Part shown: positions 1-5,999 of the stretch, in pieces | Position numbering within the stretch: position 1 is the first letter of the stretch | Layout: each line of letters opens with the position of its first letter | NCBI GenBank assembly: GCA_900544435.1 | Contig: UQVG01000033.1 | Coordinates: 1 to 12,657, forward strand | Direction: 5' to 3' | DNA length: 12,657 nt | DNA from: an uncultured Erysipelotrichaceae bacterium | GTDB taxonomy: Bacteria > Bacillota_I > Bacilli_A > Erysipelotrichales > Coprobacillaceae | Program-made: the position numbers and the translations under genes | Notes under the pieces: model-generated | The model's input: only the letters and a program-made list of their open reading frames with translations | The model's database searches: none | What the model was told of the DNA's origin: nothing

Positions 1-18
1 TTTTTATTATAAAACTAA

Positions 19-41
19 TACCACGTGCTATGCGCGTGGTA
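19..41 (+). repeat. IS left-end subterminal hairpin
   Basis: Bases 19-28 pair with 32-41 around a three-base loop (TAT), giving a 10-bp stem with one G-T wobble. The outer part, TACCACG/CGTGGTA, recurs in the right-end hairpin at 708-728. Position and shape match the left-end hairpin bound by IS200/IS605 TnpA. Confidence 0.8.
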
Positions 42-70
42 ACCATATAGCTTTAGCGTTGAGCAAAAAA

Positions 71-126
71 ACCTCCAGTGATAAACTGAAAATAGCCTGG
101 CAGCTAGAAACAGAAATCAAGGAGGT
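71..126 (+). promoter_or_regulatory. tnpA leader that can sequester the Shine-Dalgarno sequence
   Basis: ACCTCC at 71-76 is the exact reverse complement of GGAGGT at 121-126, the ribosome binding site six bases before the tnpA ATG. Two short hairpins lie between them: CAGT 76-79 with ACTG 85-88, and TAGC 93-96 with GCTA 103-106. Closing the outer stem would hide the ribosome binding site. Leader structures that repress tnpA translation are known in enteric IS200. The pairing is seen; the regulatory effect is inferred. Confidence 0.55.
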
Positions 127-131
127 AGTCT

Positions 132-611
132 ATGAAAGACACAAATAGTTTAGCACACACATCGTATAGATGTAAATATCACATAGTATTGGTGCCAAAG
201 TATAGAAGAATGATAATTTACAACAGATTGAGAAAAGATATAGTAGAGATAATAAAGATACTGTTGAATAGGAAACCGGATGTAAGAATAATAGAAGGAG
301 AAGCATGTTCAGATCATATACACATGTTGTTAGAGATACCACCAAAATATGCAGTAGCAGATATAATGGGATATTTGAAATCGAGATCAACATTGATGAT
401 ATTCGATAGACATGCAAACTTAAAATATAAATACGGGAGTAGACATTTTTGGGCGAAAGGATACTTTTGTGATACAGTAGGAAAAAATGAAAAAGTGATA
501 AGGGAATATATTCAAACCCAATTGCAGGAAGACAAGCTATATGATCAAATGAGTATGAAGGAATTTATAGACCCGTTTACGGGTGAGCCGGTGAAAAAAG
601 GCAGAAAATAA
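132..611 (+). CDS. tnpA: IS200/IS605 family transposase TnpA (HUH/Y1 type)
   Basis: This 159-residue protein is full length for a Y1 transposase (Transposase_17/IS200-like). Such enzymes cut and rejoin single-stranded IS ends as dimers through a 5'-phosphotyrosine intermediate. The HUH metal-binding motif is DHIHMLLE, with H62 and H64. The likely catalytic tyrosine is Y126 in REYIQTQ, near the C-terminal helix where it lies in IS608 TnpA. The N-terminal YHIVLVPKYRR segment and the GHFW-like SRHFWAKGYF segment (103-112) are typical of the family. The ATG at 132 follows GGAGGT at 121-126. No frameshift or stop is seen and all catalytic residues are present, so it appears intact. Ile codon use (nearly all ATA) differs from the host genes around it. 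Confidence 0.95.
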   Translation: MKDTNSLAHTSYRCKYHIVLVPKYRRMIIYNRLRKDIVEIIKILLNRKPDVRIIEGEACSDHIHMLLEIPPKYAVADIMGYLKSRSTLMIFDRHANLKYKYGSRHFWAKGYFCDTVGKNEKVIREYIQTQLQEDKLYDQMSMKEFIDPFTGEPVKKGRK

Positions 612-612
612 A

Positions 613-699
613 AGCCCTTTGAGGGCTAGCCAGTAAAGGCGTTGCAGCTGTCAGGCTTCAGTAAGTGAAGACTTTGGCAACAACGTGCCCTTCTAGGGC
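613..699 (+). other. Structured 3' region of the IS downstream of tnpA
   Basis: Four stems can be drawn here. AGCCCT 613-618 pairs with AGGGCT 622-627 just after the tnpA stop. GTTGC 641-645 pairs with GCAAC 677-681 and encloses CTTCA 656-660 with TGAAG 666-670. GCCC 687-690 pairs with GGGC 696-699. The first stem may be a weak terminator, although it lacks a T-run. Dense pairing is common in IS200/IS605 right ends. No function beyond right-end architecture can be assigned. Confidence 0.45.
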
Positions 700-707
700 G
701 AGTACAT

Positions 708-728
708 ACCACGTCTTTTAGGCGTGGT
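708..728 (+). repeat. IS right-end subterminal hairpin
   Basis: Bases 708-715 (ACCACGTC) pair with 721-728 (GGCGTGGT) around the five-base loop TTTTA, with one wobble pair. The stem shares its outer six bases with the left-end hairpin at 19-41. It marks the right end of the IS; the cleavage site should lie slightly further right. Confidence 0.8.
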
Positions 729-754
729 TATGATAAATTAAAGGAGGTATTATT

Positions 755-943
755 ATGGCTAATGTGATTATTGTTTTATTAATTGTTGCCTATTGTGCAT
801 GGGTCATCTATACACATTTCTTTAGAAAGAAAGATGGACATAAGTGTAGTGGTATTTGTGCAGGGTGTAGTCAATGTTCATCTCCTTTAGATGATTATTA
901 TAGAGATCAAAAGAAAATGAAAGAGAGACATAATCATGGGTAA
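755..943 (+). CDS. FeoB-associated Cys-rich membrane protein
   Basis: This 62-residue protein has one N-terminal membrane segment (about residues 3-20), a basic stretch (HFFRKKDGHK), a cysteine cluster with C31, C35, C38 and C41 in CSGICAGCSQC, and a charged His-rich tail. This is the layout of the FeoB-associated Cys-rich family (PF12669), small proteins encoded just after the ferrous iron transporter gene feoB in many Bacillota. They are thought to help iron uptake at the membrane, but no biochemical role is proven. The start follows AAAGGAGGT with good spacing. No feoB lies in the window; the IS at 19-728 occupies the expected upstream position, so feoB is probably to the left of base 1. 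It is followed, with an eight-base overlap, by a 37-codon membrane ORF. Confidence 0.85.
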   Translation: MANVIIVLLIVAYCAWVIYTHFFRKKDGHKCSGICAGCSQCSSPLDDYYRDQKKMKERHNHG

Positions 944-1049
944 TGTAAGTGGTTCGACTTTCTATATGTTTTTAGGAGTGCTTGTTATTTATTTAATAGG
1001 TGTTTCTATTTACACACTTATTCAAAAAGTTAAAAAGAAAAGAAAATAA
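936..1049 (+). CDS. Small single-pass membrane protein, 37 residues, unknown function
   Basis: The ORF starts at ATG 936, inside the last codons of the upstream Cys-rich gene (eight-base overlap), and ends at TAA 1047-1049, twelve bases before the HMA protein start. A GAGAG purine run at 923-927 could serve as ribosome binding site. The product has a polar start (MGNVSGST), one hydrophobic helix at about residues 9-29 (FYMFLGVLVIYLIGVSIYTLI) broken only by small residues, and a strongly basic tail (KVKKKRK). By the positive-inside rule it would have an outside N terminus and cytoplasmic C terminus. I do not recognise a family. Translational coupling, tight spacing and clear membrane-protein character favour a real gene; its role in metal handling is inferred only from neighbours. 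Confidence 0.6.
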   Translation: MGNVSGSTFYMFLGVLVIYLIGVSIYTLIQKVKKKRK

Positions 1050-1061
1050 CAGGAGGTAATT

Positions 1062-1415
1062 ATGGCTAATGTTATTATCGTTCTTGTATTAGTTGTGATT
1101 GTTTTAATTGCTTTAAAATCAACAAGAAAACACATGAAAGGTGAAAGTTCTTGTTGTGGCGGTGGTGGAGAAATCTATCAAGCTTTAGAAGATAAAAAGT
1201 TAGACAATCCAATTATTAAAGAAAAAGTATTTAAAATTAAAGGTATGACTTGTCAACATTGTGTGGCTAATGTAACACGTGCAATCAATGCTATTGAAGG
1301 CGTAAGTTCACAAGTGAACTTAAAAAAAGAAGAAGCACACGTTGTCTATGATCGAGATGTTGATGATCAAGTGATTATATCTGCTGTTAAACAAGCAGGA
1401 TATGATGTTATTTAG
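1062..1415 (+). CDS. Membrane-anchored heavy-metal-associated (HMA) domain protein
   Basis: This 117-residue protein has an N-terminal membrane helix (about 3-19), then a short linker with a vicinal cysteine pair and glycine run (SSCCGGGGE, C31-C32), then an HMA domain (about 55-117). The HMA metal motif is GMTCQHC, with C64 and C67, and the C-terminal QAGYDV is typical of CopZ/ATPase metal-binding domains. HMA domains usually bind Cu(I) or other soft metals and pass them to a partner. The first eight residues (MANVIIVL) are identical to those of the FeoB-associated protein at 755, so the anchor looks shared or duplicated and fused to an HMA domain. AGGAGGT gives a strong ribosome binding site. 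It ends the operon, just before a terminator. The link to iron uptake is contextual; the metal cannot be told from sequence. Confidence 0.85.
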   Translation: MANVIIVLVLVVIVLIALKSTRKHMKGESSCCGGGGEIYQALEDKKLDNPIIKEKVFKIKGMTCQHCVANVTRAINAIEGVSSQVNLKKEEAHVVYDRDVDDQVIISAVKQAGYDVI

Positions 1416-1441
1416 AGAGGAAGAAATTCTTCTCTTTTTTT
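1416..1441 (+). terminator. Rho-independent terminator of the feo-associated operon
   Basis: AGAG(G)AAGA at 1416-1424 pairs with TCTTCTCT at 1428-1435 with one bulged G and a three-base loop, followed by a T-run to 1441. It starts directly after the HMA gene stop. Confidence 0.8.
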
Positions 1442-1598
1442 ATAAAATGATTGATAATTAGATGAATATATGGTAGATTTGTACATGTATAGACAAGATA
1501 TATTGTTGCGATTGATAAATAGAAGAATTAAAGAATACACATCTCATACATTAAGCACTCCTTATTCTTCGATAACGTCTATATAGGATGAAGTATTT
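1442..1598 (+). other. Intergenic stretch; possible small RNA, no convincing gene
   Basis: A possible promoter, TTGATA 1451-1456 with a 17-base spacer to TAGATT 1474-1479 preceded by TGG, faces the strong hairpin with an eight-T run at 1599-1630. Together they could define a plus-strand transcript of about 145 bases. A 38-codon ORF (1470-1586) lies here but has no ribosome binding site and overlaps the putative -10. I treat the region as unassigned. Confidence 0.25.
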
Positions 1599-1630
1599 AA
1601 AAAGAGGATTTTTGGCATCCTCTTTTTTTT
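1599..1630. terminator. Bidirectional terminator after the PBP/DUF4240-like operon
   Basis: AAAAAGAGGAT at 1599-1609 pairs perfectly with ATCCTCTTTTT at 1617-1627 around a seven-base loop. On the minus strand the A-run becomes the U-tract that ends the 3976-1629 transcript. On the plus strand the stem is followed by T's to 1630, so it would also stop transcription from the left. Confidence 0.85.
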
Positions 1631-2078
1631 ACCAATATTTGGTATTGCTTTTTGTTTGAATATTATATTTAGGCGTATGTGGATATTTTTCAACAGGTTT
1701 GTTGTTTTTTATAGACCAAGCTTTTGCTGGAAGTGTTAAAAGCTGTGGACATTTTAATTCACCATCTAGTGGTTTAATGAGTGAGATAATATCATGATAG
1801 TATTTATTACCATTTGTAAGAACATAAGCTCTTTGATTTAAGAAATCTTCTTCATTGAATTGTTCTTGATTGATACTATGTTCATAGATTTCTTTACGAT
1901 CTAATTCATATAGAAATTCAGACATTAAATCATGAAAATCAAATATATATTGATCTTTATGACTCACTAAAAAATGAATAATTGGTTCAAAAACTTCATC
2001 AGTGTTTTCACTATTCCAATAACCTTTTTTTAATATTCCCCAAAAAGAATTTTTAAACATTTTCATCACCATATCCAT
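1629..2078 (-). CDS. Hypothetical protein, DUF4240-like
   Basis: This is a soluble protein of about 150 residues, rich in aromatic and acidic residues. Two segments recall DUF4240: FDFHDLMSEFLYELDRKEIYE and EEDFLNQRAYVLTNGNKYYHDII (a 'bulk of helix, F/Y, then G..YY' pattern). The family has no established biochemical function, and this call rests on memory of the family pattern only. The frame opens with a TTG at 2105-2103 overlapping the PBP stop (TTGA). ATGs at 2078, 2072, 2066 and 2060 are more likely starts, since a GGATATGG purine run precedes the later ones and DUF4240 proteins begin close to the first aromatic FW pair. I give the first ATG. The gene follows the PBP gene at once and ends at the terminator, so the two are co-transcribed. 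Confidence 0.6.
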   Translation of the reverse strand: MDMVMKMFKNSFWGILKKGYWNSENTDEVFEPIIHFLVSHKDQYIFDFHDLMSEFLYELDRKEIYEHSINQEQFNEEDFLNQRAYVLTNGNKYYHDIISLIKPLDGELKCPQLLTLPAKAWSIKNNKPVEKYPHTPKYNIQTKSNTKYW

Positions 2079-2101
2079 TCTATAGGATAATGGATAAGAT
2101 A

Positions 2102-3976
2102 TCAAGGTGTCCCTTTTCTAAACCAATAAATAATCCCTGTATCATCAACATTTCCTGAAATAGGATTAATAGCGATAGCATTTAATTTAGTAGTTAATTT
2201 ATACCAGCTTTCTTTCTTGATTTCTTTATTTAAAAAATTAATAGCTACTTCTTTTACAATACTTTTTTCATCACTATTTTCTATTTTACGGTTATCATCA
2301 TAACCTACCCAACCATTAATGAGGATATTAGGATTATAAGCAACAATCAAATTATCATAATCTGTACTTCCTGTTTTACAAGCTACTTTATATTTGGTTT
2401 GATAATTTGCCATTGTAGCATTTAAATAAGTTGAAAACTGATTATTGAATGTACCTGTTAATAACTGATTGAGAATTAAACAACTTTCCTTATTCAAATT
2501 TTGGATTCTTTGATTTTTATGTTGATAAATAATATGTCCTTGATGATCAACAATTTTTTCAATTGTATAGAGATGTTGATATTTACCTCCAGAAGCAATA
2601 TTACAGTATATATTTGCAAGATTATAAATATTTGTATTGACTGTTCCAAGTGCTAAAGAAGCATTATTTTTAGCTTTGATTCCATAAGTTTTTAAAAAAT
2701 CTCTTAGATTTTCAGTTCCTAAAAATAAATGTGTTTTTACTGCATAAATATTATCACTTACAGCAATAGCTTGAGCAAGCGTAATTTCTCGATAGGCATA
2801 TTTATGATGAAAGTTAGCTGGAGAATAGGAGGTATTGTTACTTAATTTAAATGTTGTTGGTTCACATAGAAAACGTGTAGAAGGGTTAAATCCGTTTTCT
2901 AAGGCTAAATAATAGAGTAATGGTTTCATTGTACTCCCTATTTGTCTAGAAGCGTGTATTGCTCGATTATATTGAGAACTGGCATAATCTTTACCACCAA
3001 TCAAGGCTTGTAATTGATTGGTTTTAGGATTTGTAACAGTAAAGGCACATTGTAGATCACCTTGTATTTTCTTTTCTTTAATAAGCTCATTTAAAGTATT
3101 TTGATATTCAGTGTTAAAAGAAGTATAAATATTTAATCCTTTATTTAAATATTGATTATTATAAAAACCTAATTCCTCTAATTCTTCTAAAACAGTATCC
3201 TTATAATAATAAGTAGACATGTTTTCATTGAGTGAATGTTCACTTGCTAAATTTAATGTTTGTTTTTGAGTAGCATTTAAAAGACTTTGACTGATCATTT
3301 GATTATCATACATAGCTTTTAATACAAGGCTTTGTCTTTGTTTGGCTCTTTCTTTATTTAAAATAGGTGAATAATATTGGGGACCATTGACAACTCCAGC
3401 TAACATGCTTGCCTCATTTAAAGTTAAATCTTTTGCTTTTTTTCCATAAAAATATTGAGAAGCATTTTCAATACCATAAATTCCATGCCCAAAATAAACA
3501 TTATTAATATAACCCTCTAAAATATCTTTTTTTGATAAATGAGTTTCTAATTGCAAAGTAAAAAAAGCTTCTTTTACTTTACGAGACCAAGTTTTTTCAT
3601 TTGTAAGATAAAGTAAACGAGCATATTGTTGTGTTATTGTACTTGCTCCTTGAGAAGTTTTCCTCTTTATGACATTTGTTTTTATTGCCCGGGAAATTCC
3701 GACATAATCAAACCCATGATGACTATAAAAACGTTTATCTTCGATAGCGACAATCGCTTTTAAAAAATAAGGACTCACATCATCAATTGAAATATATTGT
3801 CCACTATAATTATTAACACTTTGATAAAAAACTTTATTTTGATCATCATAAAGTTTTATGTAACGATCTTTATTGAGTTCAGGCTCTCCAACACAAAAAG
3901 CAATGATATACATCAATAAAAGGAATGAAAAGAAAAATATCAAACAATAAAGAATTCTTTTTATAAAGCGTCTCAT
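2102..3976 (-). CDS. Class A penicillin-binding protein (glycosyltransferase + transpeptidase)
   Basis: This 624-residue bifunctional peptidoglycan synthase polymerises lipid II and cross-links stem peptides on the outer membrane face. It has a basic N terminus and a membrane anchor (about 7-29). The GT51 glycosyltransferase domain spans about 50-230, with the catalytic Glu in AIEDKRFYSHHG (E79), the QGASTITQQ motif (109-117), RKVKEA (132-137), a second Glu at E144 and the EGYINNVYFG segment. The transpeptidase domain spans about 310-590, with SxxK as STMK (S348, K351), SxN as SDN (407-409) and KTGS at 534-537. All key residues are present. The ribosome binding site is a weak GGTGAT. No extra C-terminal FN3 or PASTA domain is seen. 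PBP1a versus PBP2c type naming cannot be decided by eye. Confidence 0.95.
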   Translation of the reverse strand: MRRFIKRILYCLIFFFSFLLLMYIIAFCVGEPELNKDRYIKLYDDQNKVFYQSVNNYSGQYISIDDVSPYFLKAIVAIEDKRFYSHHGFDYVGISRAIKTNVIKRKTSQGASTITQQYARLLYLTNEKTWSRKVKEAFFTLQLETHLSKKDILEGYINNVYFGHGIYGIENASQYFYGKKAKDLTLNEASMLAGVVNGPQYYSPILNKERAKQRQSLVLKAMYDNQMISQSLLNATQKQTLNLASEHSLNENMSTYYYKDTVLEELEELGFYNNQYLNKGLNIYTSFNTEYQNTLNELIKEKKIQGDLQCAFTVTNPKTNQLQALIGGKDYASSQYNRAIHASRQIGSTMKPLLYYLALENGFNPSTRFLCEPTTFKLSNNTSYSPANFHHKYAYREITLAQAIAVSDNIYAVKTHLFLGTENLRDFLKTYGIKAKNNASLALGTVNTNIYNLANIYCNIASGGKYQHLYTIEKIVDHQGHIIYQHKNQRIQNLNKESCLILNQLLTGTFNNQFSTYLNATMANYQTKYKVACKTGSTDYDNLIVAYNPNILINGWVGYDDNRKIENSDEKSIVKEVAINFLNKEIKKESWYKLTTKLNAIAINPISGNVDDTGIIYWFRKGTP

Positions 3977-4006
3977 TTTATCACCGATTTTATTCTTGCC
4001 ATTTTA

Positions 4007-4016
4007 TGTTATAATA
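4007..4016. promoter_or_regulatory. Divergent promoters sharing a symmetric -10 element
   Basis: On the plus strand TGTTATAAT (4007-4015) is a perfect extended -10 without a good -35. A start about seven bases on (near 4022) would give a very short leader beginning at the GGTGAT ribosome binding site of the DUF1934 gene. On the minus strand the same bases read TATTAT (4016-4011), a usable -10 for the PBP gene with a leader of about 28 bases. The core TATAATA is nearly its own reverse complement. Confidence 0.5.
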
Positions 4017-4030
4017 TGCACGGTGATAGA

Positions 4031-4429
4031 ATGAAAAAAAATATTAAAGTAAATTATAAGAGTATATTTAAATATGATGATCATCATGAAACGGTAGCTT
4101 TTAAAAGTGATGGTACATATGAAAAAGGATTTGATAAAGAAAGATTTATCTTTTTCAATAATGATCAAAAGATAGAAATTATCTTAAGAGGAAATGAAAT
4201 GACATTAGTGAATGGACCTTCTTTGTTAAATCTTTCATATCATAGAAAAATAGGGAATCATTATCAAACAGATTATGGAATGATAGAGTTATTTACAGAA
4301 CTTGTAACAATGGAACATGATCGTTATTTAAAACTTAAGTATATTTTAAGTGATGGTCATCAACAATTAAGTGAAGTTTATGTGATGATGAAATATGATT
4401 TTTATGGAGAAGAAAATGAAACAATCTAA
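4031..4429 (+). CDS. DUF1934 (YwiB-like) beta-barrel protein
   Basis: This 132-residue soluble protein has alternating beta-strand pattern. It resembles Bacillus YwiB/DUF1934, whose known structure is a calycin-like barrel without assigned function. Visible traits are the N-terminal KVNYKSIFKYDDHHETVAF strand pair, EIILRGNEMTLVNGP in the middle, the YQTDYGMIELFTELV segment matching the family's 'T.YG......T' motif, and a C-terminal strand EVYVMMKYD. An upstream in-frame ATG at 4016 exists, but it lies at or before the likely transcription start and lacks a ribosome binding site. ATG 4031 has GGTGAT at 4022-4027, so I use it. In Bacillus ywiB also sits beside argS and near rpoE, supporting the call. 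It overlaps the cardiolipin synthase start by 14 bases. Confidence 0.8.
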   Translation: MKKNIKVNYKSIFKYDDHHETVAFKSDGTYEKGFDKERFIFFNNDQKIEIILRGNEMTLVNGPSLLNLSYHRKIGNHYQTDYGMIELFTELVTMEHDRYLKLKYILSDGHQQLSEVYVMMKYDFYGEENETI

Positions 4430-5924
4430 AAAACTATTAATGAATAAAATATTATTTTCAGGATTATTGATTTTAATTCAATTGATTATTGTTTTTGTTG
4501 CTTTTTTAACAATTCATAGATCATCTAGATTTTTTGTTTATCTTTTTAAATTAATTAGTGTGCTTGTTGCTTTATATATTATTAATAAAGATGATGCAAG
4601 TGCTTATAAGATTACATGGCTTGTTTTAATAGCAGCTGTGCCTTTTGTAGGTGGTGTTTTATATTTATTTTTAGGAGACAAAAAGCCAAGTCAAAGATTA
4701 CAACTTGCTTTTTTAAAACAGATTAAAGATCAAAAGATTGTTGAAAATGATATTATTGAAGAAGTATCTGATCCTTATATTAAAGGACAAATGAATTATT
4801 TAAATCAACAAAGATATCCTACTTATTATGGAAAAGGAATTAAATATTTTTCATTGGGTGATGATGCATTTGAACCTTTATTAGAAGCTTTAAGAAATGC
4901 GAAGAAATTTATTTTTATGCAATTCTTTATTGTTGATGAAGGAAAAATGCTAAAAAGCGTTTTGGATATTCTTAAAGAAAAAGTCAAAGAAGGCGTAGAA
5001 GTAAGGTTTATGTATGATGATGTAGGATCACTTACTATGTTACCTCGTCATTATGATCGTCAACTTGAAAAAATGGGAATAAAGAGTGTTGCATTTAATC
5101 CATTTATTCCTATTTTATCTCTTGCAATGAATAACCGTGATCATAAAAAAATCGTGGTAGTTGATGGTGAAATAGGTTTTAGTGGTGGATTTAATCTTGC
5201 AGATGAATATATTAATCAAAAAGTTAAATATGGTCATTGGAAAGATTCAGGGTTAATGATTCAAGGAGAAGCGGTCAATTCACTTACGAAGATGTTTTTA
5301 GAATCATGGAATGTAGCAAGAAATACGGAAGAAGATTATGAAAAGTATTATGTGCCAACTCATCATGAATTTGAGGTAGATGGCTATGTGACTCCTTATG
5401 GAGATTCTCCTTTAGATGATGAAAATGTAGGTGAAAATGTTTATTTGAATATGATTAATCAAGCTTATGATTATTTATATATTACAACACCTTATTTAAT
5501 ATTAGATGATAACTTACAAACAGCATTGATCAATGCTGCTAAAAGAGGCGTCGATGTACGTATTATTACACCTGGTATTCCAGACAAAAAAATTGTTTTC
5601 AGGGTAACACGTTCGTACTATCAAACTTTAATAAAACATGGGATTCGTATTTATGAATATACACCCGGATTTGTACACGCTAAAAACTTTTTAGTAGATG
5701 ATAAGTGTGCGACAGTAGGGACAATCAACTTAGATTATCGTAGTTTATATCTTCATTTTGAAAATGGAATTTATTTATATAACAATAAAATATTAAAAGA
5801 TATTAAGGAAGATTTTTTAGCGACAGTAAAGAAGTCTCATGAAATTACCTTGGATGAAGTTGTAACTGGTAAATTTATGGGGTGGTTTGAAGCAATTTTA
5901 CGTGTAATTGCTCCATTACTTTAG
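4416..5924 (+). CDS. cls: Cardiolipin synthase (phospholipase D superfamily)
   Basis: This 502-residue membrane enzyme condenses two phosphatidylglycerol molecules into cardiolipin and glycerol. It has hydrophobic N-terminal segments at about 12-33, 39-56 and 66-86, then two phospholipase D domains. The HKD motifs are HKKIVVVD (H243, K245, D250) followed by GFSGGFN, and HAKNFLVD (H421, K423, D428) followed by GTINLDYRSL. Both are intact, and length and topology match bacterial ClsA. The frame is open from an ATG at 4395, but ATG 4416 has GGAGA at 4406-4410 with five-base spacing, so I choose it; the start then lies within the end of the DUF1934 gene and translation is probably coupled. Its position between ywiB-like and argS genes is not the Bacillus arrangement, where no cls intervenes. 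Confidence 0.93.
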   Translation: MKQSKKLLMNKILFSGLLILIQLIIVFVAFLTIHRSSRFFVYLFKLISVLVALYIINKDDASAYKITWLVLIAAVPFVGGVLYLFLGDKKPSQRLQLAFLKQIKDQKIVENDIIEEVSDPYIKGQMNYLNQQRYPTYYGKGIKYFSLGDDAFEPLLEALRNAKKFIFMQFFIVDEGKMLKSVLDILKEKVKEGVEVRFMYDDVGSLTMLPRHYDRQLEKMGIKSVAFNPFIPILSLAMNNRDHKKIVVVDGEIGFSGGFNLADEYINQKVKYGHWKDSGLMIQGEAVNSLTKMFLESWNVARNTEEDYEKYYVPTHHEFEVDGYVTPYGDSPLDDENVGENVYLNMINQAYDYLYITTPYLILDDNLQTALINAAKRGVDVRIITPGIPDKKIVFRVTRSYYQTLIKHGIRIYEYTPGFVHAKNFLVDDKCATVGTINLDYRSLYLHFENGIYLYNNKILKDIKEDFLATVKKSHEITLDEVVTGKFMGWFEAILRVIAPLL

Positions 5925-5934
5925 GTAAAAAACA

Positions 5935-5963
5935 TTGACTTTATGCACTCTTAATGGTAACGT
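5935..5963 (+). promoter_or_regulatory. Probable argS promoter
   Basis: TTGACT (5935-5940) is followed after 17 bases by TAACGT (5958-5963), preceded by TGG as in an extended -10. The leader would be about 30 bases and ends in AAGGAGGT. The 75-base gap is too short for a T-box leader, and no T-box or specifier hairpin is visible. Confidence 0.5.
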
Positions 5964-5999
5964 ATAAACGATTAAATATCTTTTTTAAGGAGGTAAAAA

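Larger units (their letters stand above)
19..728 (+). mobile_element. IS200-type (IS200/IS605 superfamily) insertion sequence, solo tnpA
   Basis: A single Y1 transposase gene is flanked by two related subterminal hairpins. The left hairpin (19-41) and right hairpin (708-728) share the stem TACCACG/CGTGG but differ in loop. Such hairpins are what the transposase recognises in single-stranded DNA in this family. The coordinates given are the hairpin limits; the true cleavage sites lie a few to about twenty bases outside and cannot be fixed by eye, because this family makes no inverted repeats or target duplications. No tnpB/iscB partner is present. Isoleucine in tnpA is written almost always as ATA, whereas the neighbouring genes mostly use ATT, which fits recent arrival. 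The element sits just upstream of the ribosome binding site of the FeoB-associated gene. Confidence 0.85.

Noticed and set aside
130..417. 95-codon minus-strand ORF opposite tnpA
   Set aside because: It is an antisense shadow of the intact transposase gene, low in complexity (Leu/Ser/Tyr runs from AT-rich complement), with no ribosome binding site.
1470..1586. 38-codon ORF downstream of the HMA gene
   Set aside because: No ribosome binding site, overlaps a possible promoter, and no recognisable motif.
4016..4030. Upstream ATG for the DUF1934 gene
   Set aside because: It follows the extended -10 directly, so it lies before or at the likely transcription start. The ATG at 4031 has the ribosome binding site.
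5925..5999. T-box riboswitch before argS
   Set aside because: The gap is only 75 bases and shows neither a T-box sequence nor a terminator/antiterminator pair.
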